Shown here: positions 10,820 to 25,544 of the stretch, piece after piece
Layout of the letters: each line of letters opens with the position of its first letter
Numbering within the stretch: the stretch's first letter is position 1
Assembly: GCA_032158295.1 (NCBI GenBank)
Contig: CM063262.1
Span: forward strand, 5,489,394 to 5,553,393
DNA: 64,000 nucleotides
From: Pycnopodia helianthoides
Taxonomy: Eukaryota > Echinodermata > Asteroidea > Forcipulatida > Asteriidae
Direction of reading: 5' to 3'
Translations under genes and position numbers: made by a program
Notes under the pieces: model-generated
What the model was told of the DNA's origin: nothing
Database searches by the model: none
The model's input: the letters and a program-made list of their open reading frames with translations, nothing else

Positions 10820-11063
10820 CTGCACTTCTTCTGTCGATTTCTTCTCCGAGAGCGTCTTCCTCGTCTTGAAGCCCTTGAACGTCGCTTGGATCTTCTCGGC
10901 TGCTTTCTGCACCTCGGGATCTTCAAGGTCGATGTCTATCTCCTCCTCCTCAGCGTCCTCCTCCCCCTGGGTGGTTGCTGCGGGCTGTGGTGGTGCGGGT
11001 TCTTCTGTCGCTGTGGCTGCCGCCGGCTCTGACGCTTCTGTGGACTCGTTGGACTTCTCTTCT
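10820..11063 (-). CDS. Sp17-like gene, exon 4 (IQ motif 3)
   Basis: Acceptor is TTTTTTACAG/A and donor is GTGCAG/GTAAGA. The product is an acidic, Pro/Ala-rich linker (TEEPAPPQPAATTQGEEDAE) followed by AAEKIQATFKGFKTRKTL. Length 244 nt completes the phase-2 codon from exon 3 and leaves phase 0. The 20-kb separation from exon 3 makes linkage an inference, although phase, domain type and strand all agree. Confidence 0.8.
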
Positions 11064-14000
11064 CTGTAAAAAAAGATGATAAGGAAGATTGAAGATAACA
11101 AATTAATTCTAATTTCTTAAGAAGTAATCGATAGACCTTTCTATTGGCACGTCAAAGCTCGATTTTATTTTATTTTGCCAACCGAGGTTGATGAACTATG
11201 GGAAGTTATAAATGCAAAGCAAAAACAGATACAACAGTTTGTAACAATGTTTCACAACTGTTCGAAAATAGTGTTGAATTTGTTGGAAACAAACCAAGCA
11301 ACCAATTATGTTAAGTATTTTTTTACATTGAAATGCAGAAATGTTGAATTTGGTCACACCATCCGTCAACACGATTGAATGTTTTGCTAACATTCGGTCG
11401 CCATGCCAACCAGCGCAGTTTGTTAATCAACACTGGAAAGGTCTAAATTGCTCTTTTGCTTTTTTTCTTTTCCCAGAGCTCTAGGCCCAATTTCATCGAG
11501 CCGCTTAAGCACAAATAACCACATGCTTACCAGATTAAGGTTACCAGCGAAATAGAATTCCACAAGACTGGTATCCACCTTCTCTTTTGCTTAGCAGACA
11601 ATTTCTAAGCAATGGACTTGGGGCAGTTCCTTTTGCAAAGTTAAAGTTGCTTAATTGCAAAAACACCCCTACGCACAAAATTTCTGAACGAATATGTATG
11701 GCACATATTGGTTCCAGGATTAGCCCATTTTGGTGCCCAATTTCATTGAGCTGCTTAAGCAGAAGAAAATAAAATGCTTAACAGTTTTTTCTGCTCAGCA
11801 GAAATAAGCAGAATATCAGTCACAGATGGTACATTTGAAATGCTATTTTGGCTGGTAGCATCAATTTTTGTTGTGCTTAGCTACTTTTTGTGCTTATAAG
11901 CAGGTCTATGAAATTGGGCCCAGAGGTTGCTACTGTAGCCTACACAAAATCTTGTCTGGAATCATGTGACATAACAGTGTTCTTAACAGTAGTCGCTACT
12001 GGCCAAACGCCAGTTAAAACACCCGAGGACCAGTCAAAAATTCTCTCCAAGTGGTCTGGGTGGCTAGCTCAGTGTTTGAAAAGCATCCCTATTTCAATAT
12101 GAAATATGGACTAGTGAAAAAGCCGGCGGACCAGTGAAGTGGCAAGCTTTATCAGTCCTGCTGGCTAGTCAAAGGGCAAACCCCATTCGTCATGCAGTAG
12201 CAACATTGTCACTTAGTCTGGGGAATCCGATTGCAGTGTTTGCTTATGTGTTCACCACCGAGTCATTGCATCCAAACATTACTCAAAAATCTAACTACAC
12301 AAATGGCTTTATTGAACCTGGGCCCTACTAGCACTCCCCGCATGCAGGGACTAGTAGTGGATTCATTACATGTATCGATGTTTACTCCCTGTGGCAATGT
12401 GTGTACAGTATGCATAATTTAAGAAACACCATTCATTTATAAGATGAACACCCCGGTGTGCGGGCTGTGCGAGATGCAGAGTTCAGAATGTCTTGACAGC
12501 TGGAAATTGCATTGACGGCGAACACAGAGAAGTTGATCATTCACAATAATCAAGATGGAGTCAAGTTATGCAGTCTCAAGGTTCAACCACAGTTCGAGCA
12601 AAGTACATCATAAAGTTGGGCCGTTGAAACAGGAGGTCTGAGTTGACAAATACACAACTATGAAAAAAAAAAAACAGCAATCTCTGACAGGCGAAACGTT
12701 TGACGAGACAGCACGCCTGGTACATTCATGGAGGCAACAGAGGCAATTGCTTCTGTTGCCCTTGTCATTGCCTTGGTGCCCCTCTGCAATGTTCCAATAG
12801 AAATTAACTATTTCTCTGACAGGCGAAACGTTTGACGAGACAGCACGCCTGATACATCATGGAGGCAACGGAGACAATTGCTTCTGTTGCCCCTGGTCAT
12901 TGCCTTGGTGCCCCTCTGTAATAATCAACACAAATTGACAATTTCTCTGACAGGTTAGTGGTTGACAAGACAGCACGCCTGATACATTCATGAGGCAACG
13001 GAGGCAATTGCTTCTGTTGCCCCTGCTCATTGCCTTGGTGCCCCTCTGTGATAATCCAACACAAATTGACAATTTCTCTGACAGGTTAGATGGTTGACAA
13101 GATGTTCCAACAGAAATTGACAATTTCTCTGACAGGTTAGATGGTTGACAAGACAGCACGCCTGATACATCATGGAGCAACAGAGGCAATTGCTTCTGTT
13201 GCCCTGGTCATTGCCTTGGTGCCTCTCTGAAATATTCCAATAGAAATTGACAATTTCTCTGACAGGCGAAACGTTTGACAAGACAGCACGCCTGATACTT
13301 CAGAGGCAATTGTTTCCGTTGCCCCTTGTCATTGCCTTGGTGCCTCTCTGAAATATTCCAATAGAAATTGACAATTTCTCTGACAGGCGAAACGTTTGAC
13401 AAGACAGCACGCCTGATACTTCAGAGGCAATTGTTTCCGTTTCCCCTTGTCATTGCCTTGGTGCCTCTCTGAAATATTCCAATAGAAATTGACAATTTCT
13501 CTGACAGGCGAAACGTTTGACAAGACAGCACGCCTGATACTTCAGAGGCAATTGTTTCCGTTGCCCCTTGTCATTGCCTTGGTGCCTCTCTGAAATATTC
13601 CAATAGAAATTGACAATTTCTCTGACAGGCGAAACGTTTGACAAGACAGCACGCCTGATACTTCAGAGGCAATTGTTTCCGTTGCCCCCGCAGGTCATTG
13701 CCTTGGTGCCCCTCTGAAATATTCCAATAGAAATTGACAATTTCTATGAATGGGCCAAACATTTGATAAGACAGCATGCCTGATACTTCAGAGGCAATTG
13801 TTTCCGTTGCCCCTGCAGGTCATTGCCTTGGTGCCCCTCTGAAATGTTCCAATAGAAATTGACAACTTCCTCAAAAGGGGTACAAGTTGGTGCCCGTGCC
13901 CTAAGCCTGTGACTCGTACCCGGGTACCCGACCGGTATTCACTTCGGGTACCCTGGTCTAAAGTTACCCGTGGATGCACAGCCCACCCGTGCCCTTTCAG

Positions 14001-17000
14001 ACACATGCCCTTTTTTTGTGCAGATAGCGAACGCAATCAACCATGGCATTAAAACAAATTAGAGCGGCCATGAATTTGTTTTAATGATTCTTCAACTTTT
14101 TAAAATTGACTGCGGAGGAACAGGGGGAATTAGAAGCGCAGTCGAGAGACTGGCTTCCAATAATGCATCGTCGATCAAATCCCATGGCCACATGTAGTGC
14201 CAGCACATCTGTTCATTAACTGGGTGTCTAGGCATACAACATATGTCTTCAATCATGCTAATCAATAATAATAACTAGTTCTTATATAGTGCATTTTATA
14301 ATAACGTGTCAATGCGCTTTACATTGGTGCCCTGGTCATTGGGCCAATAGCATTCCTGTAATCTTTCTCAGCTCCCTGGGCTGTCGTGGCGCTCCGAAGG
14401 CTTTTTCAAACACAATCAACCTCTACCCTCCCAGGTACCCATTTATATCCCTGGGTGAAGAGAAGCAATAATGGTAAAGCATCTTGCTCAAGGACACAAG
14501 TATCATGAACAGGTTCAAACCCACATCCCGATTACTCAACCACCAGAACTTGAATCCGATGCTCTTAACCGCTCGGCCATGACACCCTCTATGGTGTTTG
14601 ACCTTTTCTTGTTAATCGTCTTTCTAAAAATTTGTTTACTTTCTTATACTTATTCAGGCCCGATACCCCATTACGGAGGCAATTGCCTCCGTTGCTCCTG
14701 GTCATTGCCTTGGTGCCCCTTGAAATTTTCCAATAGAAATTGACAGTTTCCTCATATATAGAGGGTGCCCTCAAACCAACTCAGACTACGTTGACAACCC
14801 ATGTTGTCAAATTTAATTTTATTCTTGTGTTTTTACTTTTATTCGTTTCCATTTTTTTCCTTGGTTTTTCTGGGGTCGTGTATTTATTTTGTTTATTGTT
14901 GGACTCCTCCAAAGTTTGTTTGTTAGTTTCCATTTTTCAATCATTTTATCATTAACATTCTCTGTCCCGTATTGAAATTTTACTTTTTGTCTATTTAAAT
15001 ACTGCTTCTAATGGCTTCTAATTTATTCTTATTTTTTCGTAAATTTTTGTAAATTGTTAGAATTTTTTTTCTATTGGCTTAATTTTTTTTTAATTTCTCC
15101 TTATAATTTTGTGAAGCGCCTTGAGCATCCTTTCAGGCTATGTTCTGCACTCTATTTATAAACACCCATTCTTATAAATAAAGCACAAATCGTCACTGAA
15201 CCACAAAATATCCGCATAACAGACATAAAACGCTCTGCAAAAATGTACACAGAAACAACACATTTGAGGCCGGTGGGACGCTTTTGAATATTACTCCCAG
15301 ACGTCTGAAGGACGAGACGATGCAATGCAATTAGCTCACGAGTCACTTTTGAAAATCGTCCGCGAAACACAAAGGGAACAAATCTTTTCCTTGGCAATGG
15401 CCCCCAATTCTCAGCGTCGTGCGGCGAGTGAGTTCCAAATAATTAGATTGTTTTTCGCACTCGGCGCAGTCAGCTGTCATTAGTCAAACGCTATCAGGAA
15501 TCTCCACACACACACACACCAGCCACGGTGGCTAACTACAAGGCATTTCTAACAGCAATGGAATCTTCGGAATGCATTATGATATAAGAGCTTAAGGTTT
15601 GCATTTTTTTCTTTCTGCTTCTTCTTCTGTGTGCCTCGATCTCTTCTTCCCGTAGATTCGGATTGAGCTGACAATGTAATTCAAGGATTTATAAATACAA
15701 AAATAACAATCAGTTTGGATTTTCTTTTTATATAAAAAGCGATTACTATCTTGGGGTGTATTTTTCCAAGAGATAGGAGGATGGAACTTGGATTAAAGAT
15801 AATTTTGCCAGGCATAGGGGGAAAAGGATATCAGGCTCTACAACCTTCTGCCAGGCATGTAAAGTGGAGTATTTTGTTAGCACTGGCCAGCAGAAAGTAG
15901 TAAAGAATCAAATGGCTCATTAATAAACAAAAAGAAACTGCAGGTATAATGGTTAAATGTTTGCTGACTACCAGTACTGAGAATCTATGGCCCTTTTCGA
16001 ATTCACAGCTTCGGCTCCAAAACCGGCTCAGGCTAGCTAGGCTCCCTCAATTATTTTAACGTACGCATGCTTTGCAGTCAGGGCTTCAGACAAGAAAACT
16101 GGGTCTGAAGCCCAATCCGGAGCCGAAGCCATGGATTCGAAAAGGGCCTATGTTGGCATAATATTCTTCCTACTTTAGTCTGTTCTTACGATTATTTTGC
16201 CCATGAAAAAAACTTGTAGTTCAACCATGGTTTAAGCCAGGATTCGGTATTAAAAGGGTGCTGAAAATTTTAAAAACTGGGTGTCCAAATTGTTCACTTA
16301 CAATACATTTACATGTAAAATGACAGATAAAACAGGGTGTCAACATTTCAAACAGGGTGTCCAAAAGACAACCCGGACTTGATAAAATATTCCTACTCTT
16401 TTACCGAGGACCAGAAATATCATGCCTCTATATCCCGTGATGCAGACTGCAAATTTCCTACAGTGACTCATGAATGACACTGGAGTTTTTTACTTTATAC
16501 AAAATTTGTTTGTACATGAAAAAGATTCATCAGGATTGTTCAAATACATCAATGGAAACATGTGGTTCCTGACAGACGCCATCTTTAAAGGGAAGGTATA
16601 CCTTTGGTAAAATCACTCTAAAAACTAATGGCAATAAATACTGACTTGGTCAGAGGGTACAGCATCTTTTGATAGTATAAAGCATTTTGAGAAATATTTA
16701 AATTCAAACTAAAGTGGATATGGAAAAGTATGTAAGTCTTTATTCCCCAAAATTTGAATCTGAGTTCTCGGATTGTGTATTCCTATTGGGATTATTCTTC
16801 ATGCGTGGACATAACCGCTCCAGATTTTTGGCGATATCTCAAAACGCTACCACCTTTTAAAATGAAATTTTCACAGGTTAGTTTTATTGTATATATCTAC
16901 ATTTATATAGGATTAAAACATTCGAGCGGTTCCAAAAAACCAAAGGTATACTTTGCCTTTAAGGGCAATTTAGGTTTCGGCTTTGAGCTGCGCCAAGCGT

Positions 17001-20000
17001 TCTAATTTTTGTGTGCAGCCAAGTGGTTCACCACCCAATCATGCAAGGAATTGGACAAACCTCACGCGCAAAGCATGTCATATTTTTCGCGTTATAATGC
17101 ATAGTTAGTGCATTCAAAAAAATGTATATGCCCCTCTACACTGTATAGCGTCAGTGGGAACTATGAAAGTAGATTCTATAATACATTTTTTACCTCCTGT
17201 TTTTCTTTGTTAAATTTGTTTTCCTAATTTGGCCCCTGGCCAGGATGGATAATGTATTTTTGAATAATTTCAATAATCCAATAATAATAAAAAGAGAATC
17301 ATGTTCTCGGTTGGAACCGACGTATTTTTTCAGTCGTTACTAAAAAACATCATTTTTTCGGATTTGTATTAGAGTCTAAATTCACGTCGACATTTTTGGA
17401 GAGTAATTGTTTACGCCCTTTTTTTTTTGCAAAGGCACACCTCCGTCATATCCTTCAGCCGTAGGGCATGAGACGATTTTTTATATGACATGATTGGTTT
17501 ATGATTGAAAAGTCTCAATCGGGATTTTGACTTCACAAAAAGCTTCCCATCAGCACAACTCTCTACGGAGAAAACATCTGTCTCAAAAAACTGCCAGGTG
17601 CAAGAAAATTATCTCCCCCCCCCCCCCCGCCCCCAAACTCGAATTTTCCTTACTTTGATTTCCCAATCAAACAGTTAGTATTTAAACGATAACCTAAAAA
17701 GTCTATAGAGCCTACAACATGTGTACTTGTAGTTCAGCCAAGGTTTTTAGCAAGGATTTGGTAACAGGGTGTCCAAATTCGCTGGCAATTTAAAAACTGG
17801 GTGTCCAAATTGTTCACTTACAATACATTTACAAGAAACTGCCAGGGTGCAAGAAAATTATCCGCCCCCAAACTCCATTTTCCTTTGATTTTCCAATCAA
17901 ACATTAGTATTTAACGATGACCTAAAAGTCTGTTAGAGCCTACAACATGTGTATTAAACGATAAACAAAGATATTCGAGGCTCGGCTATCGTAGCAAGCA
18001 ATACAATTGCAGGGGTTCCTGGCCCCTGCTTCCGAGAGTACCCTTGAGGGGTGCGGCAGGGGTACATGCTAAACATGGTCTAAACTGAAAGCATCATTAT
18101 TAAAACTCATAACAGGGCCCAGTTTAGCTGCTTTGAAAAGCACAAAAAGTAGCTAAGCACAACAAAATCATGCTTACCAGAATATGGTTACCAGCCAAAA
18201 TGCCATTCCCTATGTACAATCTGTGACTGGTTTCCTGCCAATTTTTTTGCTTAACAGAAACGCCTTTAAGCAGTGTTTTCTGCTTAAGCAGCTCTGTGAA
18301 ATTGGACCCAGTCCATGCTCAAAGAAGCTGCTTGACCAAGGGTTGGGTGACTAGCATTAAGTGTACAGTCTCTAAGTGTAATGTACATCTCCCATCCTTT
18401 TAGAGAGATTTCCACGTGTTCACCACAAAACCTTGCCAGACAGATCAGTCTGAACTGGGCCCAATTTCATAGAGCTGCTTTAGCACAAAATGTAGCTAAG
18501 CACAACAAAATTATGCTTACTAGATTAAGGTTACCGGCCAAATACCACATCACATGAACAATTTGTGACTGGTGTCCTGCTGATTTCTGCTCAGCCAAAC
18601 AAATTTAAGCAATATTTTCTGCTTAAGCAGCTCTATGAAATTGGGCCCTGATACATGTTTGATGGACAAACAAACCACTTCTATAAATATAAAAAAGAGT
18701 GGATAGAGATGATTTCTGAAGTACAGCAGTGACACAACCCATTAATAATTTGTTACATGGCCGGGGTCTGCCATGTCAGGGAAAAAGGAGGGAGATTGCC
18801 CCGGTGCTAATGGAAAGCTGGATCGGACGTTGAGTGTTGTTACATGCCCACAGGAATGAAAATATTAGCGAGGCAGTAAGGGGTGATAACAGATACCAAT
18901 TATAAACGGACTGTATCTAGAGATACTGTATGCCTGGCTCCCCTTGATTTGAATATCAGGATCACGTTCTCTGGGCCCAAAATTTTCATAACGCAAAGCG
19001 GACATTTTTTCTTCTTACTGAGCGCCTGTCAGCAGAATTAACTCTGCTTACCGTGAAGCAAGCCAAAACACGCTAAATCGTCCAAAGTTTTTGTAAGCAG
19101 GGCCCATTTTCATAGAGCTGCTTTTATAAGCACAGAAATTAGCTTAGCATCAACAAGATTATGCTTACCAGAATAAGATTACCAGCCAAAATAGCTTTTC
19201 ACATGTATCCTCTCTAACTGGTGTCCTGCTTATTTTTTCGTAGCAAAACATTTGTAAGCAATATTTTAAAATCTTAAGCAGCTCTATGGAGCTGAGACCT
19301 GATGTGTACAGAGTGAAGCGTTTATTGCAAAATATATCCATTCTTAAAATGCACACACCCACTGTCAAAATCTTCTTTATGATCAACCTTTCAATGTGCT
19401 TTACTGTACATGGTGCCCTGGGCCCAATTTCATAGAGCTGCTTAAAGGTACACGTTGCCTTGGATCGGGCGAGTTGGTCTATAAAAAGCGTTCTTAACCG
19501 TTTGTTATAAAATGCATACTGGTTAGAAAGATGTTTTAAAAGTAGAACACACTGATCCACACAAATATGCCTCAAAATTGCATTCGACTTTGCGAACCAA
19601 CACGGTCGGCCATTTTGTGGAGTCAAAAAATTGTTGTGCTTAGCTACATTTTGTGCTTTTAAAGCCGCTCTATGAAATTGGAGCCTGGTCATTGGGCAAA
19701 TAACAATCCTGTAGTCTTTCTCACCAACCCAGGGAGACTTTAAATTTATACTTTGAACATTCTAAAGGGCACCGGGGCAATGACTTGGGGCATGAGGGCA
19801 ATTGCCTCCATGAAATTACACATTATAATCATGCTTGGGAGTTGAACAGAACAAATGTTCATGTGTCAATCCTGCTATTAAAAAAAAGTCAACATCATGA
19901 CAACTAACAGGAATTCATATTTTGCAGTCACTTAATCCTGAGTGCTGGACCATCATAATTTCATACAGGCAGCTTACGAGGAGCGTCTGAAAAGTTGGTC

Positions 20001-23000
20001 ACATTCTAGGCGCAAATGAACGTTCCCCTTGTGGCAAACAACGCCTGCAATCCGTCGAACCGCCAAGAACATTCCGCATCGTTGTGCCGAAGTACGGGAC
20101 CAATCCTACACCTCAGTGAATATGCGCATTATTTGGAATGTTCCGGTGGTCCAACGGAAGGCCACGGTCCATGTGCACGCGCTGGAAATAAGTATAAATC
20201 CGATCCAATTAGAACGTTCCGTACCATTCTGTCTGATGACATGATCCCTTAATAGTCTTCTAGGCCGCCCTAGGCTGCAATCCACCGCAGCGTTAAGTCG
20301 GAATGGCAATCAAAATCTAAATCTCAACCTAGTTTTTTTTCGCAATCTGGGCTAAGTTACATTACTGTAACGCAAGATCTTCAAATCAAAATGCACTCCA
20401 GTAGTCATTTCTCAATTTTTTTTTCAAATGTGGAAAAAAATTTCATGGTGAGGAAAAGAATACTAAAAATCCTACTAACAAAATTGCACACTGTTTCAAA
20501 AAATATTTATAATTTACAAACTAATTTGTGTACATTGTGTGTGTGTATGTGTGCGCATGTAAACAAGCAAATACAACTTTCAAGTTCTAAGAAACAATTT
20601 CCTAAATTCCTGCACAGAAAAAAAAGTGTTTGCACAGAAAACTGCATACAAAAATATATTGCATTCAATTTATTTCTATATACTGTGTGAAGGAGTATAG
20701 AGATGTCCACATACCTTCAGAAATTGTAAACCACACGTACCTTCCCCGCACAAAAATAGCATCCACACACGACAACGGATCTCCGTATATCTTTCACAAA
20801 CTCTCCAACCTATACAGCTATTACATGTAACACTCAAACACCGAACCCACAAACAGCACTCAACCAGGAAAAGTTACAGCCTCATGAATAATGCATATGG
20901 CCCAGAAAAAAATCAGGAGCACTGAGTGGCCAAGAGAGTCACCTACACTGAGGAGAAATGGACCAGTCCGAATGTCATTAGCATAATTTTGTTTCTTGCA
21001 CCAGAGAACCCCCTTACTGCATGCACCGAGTGTGTTTTGCAGTAAAGCATTTATCATGAATAACACACAGCAATTATGCACTCCTCCTGATTGGCTGGTC
21101 ATGTTCTACTAGATTTAACAATGGACTAACCCAAATGAAGTCATGAATAATAATTTCAGATACACTTGATTGGTAGTAGTTGGTCGGTGATGGCAAAATG
21201 AGTGAAACTGGGGATTAATTTCAGCAGGAATTTTTGTTCCTTTACTTATTTAGGAATCCGAGCTAAAAACACTCCGCTATCATGCAATGCGCCTAGACAA
21301 TTACTGCACATGATGCAGCATTTTAGGCTGGTTTTATGTTTCTATAAATATGTTTAATGTTTGTTTATGTTTTGGATTTTGTGTACAGTTACAAAAATTT
21401 GTATAGGAACTAGATGCAAACTTGTTTATGCTAGAAAGCAAACTTTTCCCATGATCGGCTATGTTCTAAAACTCATCATGTTTTATTTTTAGGTACTTAT
21501 TTTCATTTTACTATTTATCCACGTCTTGCATCTTTTAAAGAAAAATTACATCATTCTTCTTTGCATTAAGATGGACAACTCTTGTCTCCTGCACCAAAAA
21601 TACAAAATTGCATGCACTCTTGACGTTGCAGAAGATCCAGCAATCATTCATGCACACATTAAGTATGTGTGAGAAGAAACACTTGAACAGGCGTAAGCAT
21701 TTCATTGTCCGCATGACTGAACGCCAGACAGTGATTTTAATTTTTCTCCCCTTCTAATTCTCAGAGAGACGGTTTGCGATACGAAAGTATCGGATCTCTC
21801 TTCGTAATTGAAGTGGATGTGGTTTACCAAAGCATGAATTAATCCGGTGACGAACCAATTAGCCCGATGCACGACTTGATTGAAACCAAACATACAAATT
21901 TAATGGAGGGCAAAAAAAAACTTAGCATTATCTCCAGCCCGCAGGAGACTAATGAATTCAAAGATGCGGGAGGTTCCATTTCAATACGCAGGGGTGGGGG
22001 AAGGGGGGATTGGAAGATTCCATTGATACAAAAAGGGGTGCATTACTTCACACAAAGACTAACTGCAACTGACCACTGGCCAATTAAAACAATTACCGGA
22101 GCTGCACAAGACAAGTCTGCGTTATTAAAAAAAAAAGAATTGAAAGAATTTTCTCCGGCATTTATCATATCTCATCACTATCTCACTACTCTTTGATTAC
22201 GGAATGCCCCACGGCCATTGGCATTATAAAAAAAAATTCTTTATAAAGGCGGCCTTGTTTGTAATGCAGTAATTCATTTCTTCTCACGGGAATTTTTTCC
22301 TCTTTTAAAAAGGCATGGATCAAATTCATTTGAGTTGAACGTAAAACAACAATCCCTACCTCGAGGTAAACAGATTATATTTATAGAGAAAACATACACG
22401 GAGTGATTATGATTTTTTGGGGGGAAGCTATACGTGGAAAATGGAACCCTGGTTTTTATGAAGAACTGTGGCAATTTTGTTAGAGGTAATATACAGGTTT
22501 GGTTGTAGAGCTGACAAAATAGCCGCAGGCAGTGTTCATGTTTTCTGTGATCAACCATACATGTATAAAAATAACAAATCTTTGACAGTTTGGGCTTAAT
22601 CCGGTGTGTGAGTCGGGAGAAATTAGTGTAAAACCATGCACAATTGTAAAGATTTAAACACATTTTGTATGTCCTTAATTTTGGGTTGTAACAACCGAAT
22701 TCAGCATTTGCAGGTTTTTTTTAAAGGTTTTCAGAAACAGTTTTCTCAAATATGACTTCAATTCAGAGGGAAATATTTCACCGAAAAAATGGTTCATTTC
22801 ATTATTTTTTCATTTCATTTATTCTGATTGTGAAGCTATTTGGACTCTTGGAAAAGCAAAATTACTCACTATCCTAGCCAAGAACCCCATGGCCAGAAGA
22901 CAAAGAAAGAAGTTTCAGTTGTAGACGTGGGAGGTTAAAAACCCCAGAGACTAATTCTCGGGAAAAACCCACGCAATCAGGTAGAAACTCAAAAACAATC

Positions 23001-25477
23001 TTAGCACGAATCAACCCCTTCTCTTCTTCTTCTTCTTTTCTTGTGTTATCGCGTCTTCTCTTCTGTTCTCTCTTCCTGTTTATAACTAAATGTCTAGGTC
23101 AATGGATTACAGCCACCGCTTTGCATCTTGTTTGCATCTGGCTGGAGCCTTGTAGCCTCAAAGGCCCTACTCCATCTGCTTAAAGGTATACTTTATACCT
23201 TTGGTATTTGGAAATGGTTGATTGTTTTAATCCTTTGTATACAATACAACTAACCTGTGAAAATTTCATTTCAAAAGGTGGTTGCATTTTTGGAATAACG
23301 CCAAAATCCGCAGCGAATAATGTCTACGCATGAAGAATACTCCCTAATAGGAATTTACACAATCTGAGGACAGAAACATTTTTTTTTAAGATTCTAATTT
23401 TGGGGGATGAAAACTTTCCGTATCCAAAGTATTTTGAATTGAAATATTTCTCAAAATGCTTTATACTATCAAAAGTCGCTTCAGTTCTAACCAAGTAAGT
23501 TTTTATTGCCATTTACTTTAGAGTGATTATCAATCGTATACCTTCCCTTTAAGCACAAAAAGTAGCTAAGCACAACAGAATTCCGCTAACCAGAACAAGG
23601 TTACCAGCCAAAATACTGTATCACGTGCGACAATCTCTGACTGGCATCCTGCTCATTTTGCTCAGCAGAATTTTTGCTAAAGCTGGATATTTTCAGCTTA
23701 AAGCAGAGCTATGACACTGGGCAAAGGAACTACACCTCTTTAGGCAGACAGAGATGAAACATTCGGCCGTCTGCAAATCAGCCCAGCCATGCCAGCATTC
23801 TTCAGAGACTCTTCCAGGCCCCAAATCGATTCTCCTGAAGAACGTGAATTTTCTGCACAAAAAAAACCAACATCTACAGCCCCTTTAAAGGTATTACACA
23901 GGATTGGTAGAGCTGACAAAACAGTCGCAAACAAAGTTCATGTTTTGTGTGATTAACCATATACATGAAATAACAAACATGTGAAAATTTGAGCTCACTG
24001 GTCATCGAGGTCACGAGAAAATAGTGAAAAGAGACCTTATGTGTTTTCTGTTTTTCAAACATCGAGTTTATTATCGCGCGCGATAAAAACTATTGTTTTA
24101 TTCATTTCTCAGAAACGATAGCATTTTAGGCAGAAATATTTTAAGGAACCCTTTGTACCATTACTTACATGTACTTTAAATCATGTAAGTTATGTGTGAA
24201 TCTGTGAACATTTGTGTTTTTCAATCTTACCAATAGTGTACGGGCCTTTAAGCCCTAAATACAAATTTGTTTATTCATTGTTAGTTTACCCATCCTCCTA
24301 ATAATTGCAAACCTGTGGTTTACCCATTCTTCCGATAATAAGATTTAGCTGTACAAATTCCGTAGCAATTAATACCACTCCATCGAGCTCCGAGTGGAAT
24401 TAACCCGCTCTTACGACCATGGACAAAAAAAAATACAAAAACAAAACCTGCTATGATTAGCTTAAAGGACTAGGTTATAAAAATAAAATTAAAATGCCGC
24501 TGAAGGACAAGGTCATGTGACTGGCAAGGAACAACCCCCTTAATTTAATACAGCGGCGAGAGCATTTGATTTGTAACTGAAGGGCTGGACGTTTTTTGTT
24601 CCCGGGGCAGGCGTGCGTCATTTCGCTTTTCTCAACCCCCTGTGTGAATCGATAGCTATTTAAAGCGGAATTTGCGCTGGATGACTACAAAATGTTGACA
24701 GCTTATACTTGTTGGCAGAACATGTACATCATATTCTGTCCGGTTATGACTTAAAGGTATGACACTTTTGGTAACAGCTCAAAATCAGTGTCCACATTTT
24801 GTGTGATTCAACATATGCATTGAACTTGTAACAAACCTGTGAAAGTTTGAGCTCAATTGGTCATCGAGGTCACAAGAAAATAGTGAAAAGAGACCTTAGT
24901 TTTTTCAAACATCAAGTTTTCTATAAAGTTTGATAAAAACTATTGTTTTACTCAATTCTCAGAAACGATAGCAGTTTAGGCAGAAATATTTCAAGGAACC
25001 CTTTCTACCATTACTTACTTTGAATCATGTAAGTTATGTGTGAATCTGTGAACATTTGTGTTTTTCGATCTTACCAATAGTGTACAGGGTCTTTAAAAGT
25101 CAATCAGGCCCTCACACTACAGTCCCAGTTTACACAAATTCAAGCCAGGGGCCACACCAGACTCCGAAAAAAGAAAAAAAAATTGGGGGGGGGGGCCAAG
25201 TTAGAGGCAAAAAGTGATTTTTTTTGGGGGGGGTGGCAATTGAACATCAGATTTCCAATAATTAAACTAACCATCAATGTTAGTGTGGAAAATGTTTTGT
25301 CTAGCCATTTTTTTAATATATATAAAACACACGAGAAGACAATAGTATGAAACCAAAATCATTGTACTAAAGTTAATTTCGGTGAGGATATTTTCGTCTG
25401 TAATTAGTTTGTTGTTGTTGTTGTTGTTTTGTTGCTGTTGTTCAGATTGTTCTTGTTGCTGTTCCTATTGTTGTTAC

Positions 25478-25544
<67 letters not shown>

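Noticed and set aside
12857..13777. Family of repeated proteins of about 64 residues
   Set aside because: They recur every 121 bp because of the satellite. No splice sites or independent evidence of coding.
19165..19692. 175-residue minus-strand protein
   Set aside because: The frame runs across a SINE fragment, a GGGCCC MITE and an inner element, so it is accidental.
22274..22663. 129-residue minus-strand protein
   Set aside because: It overlaps the body of a TTAA-type element and has no recognisable family.
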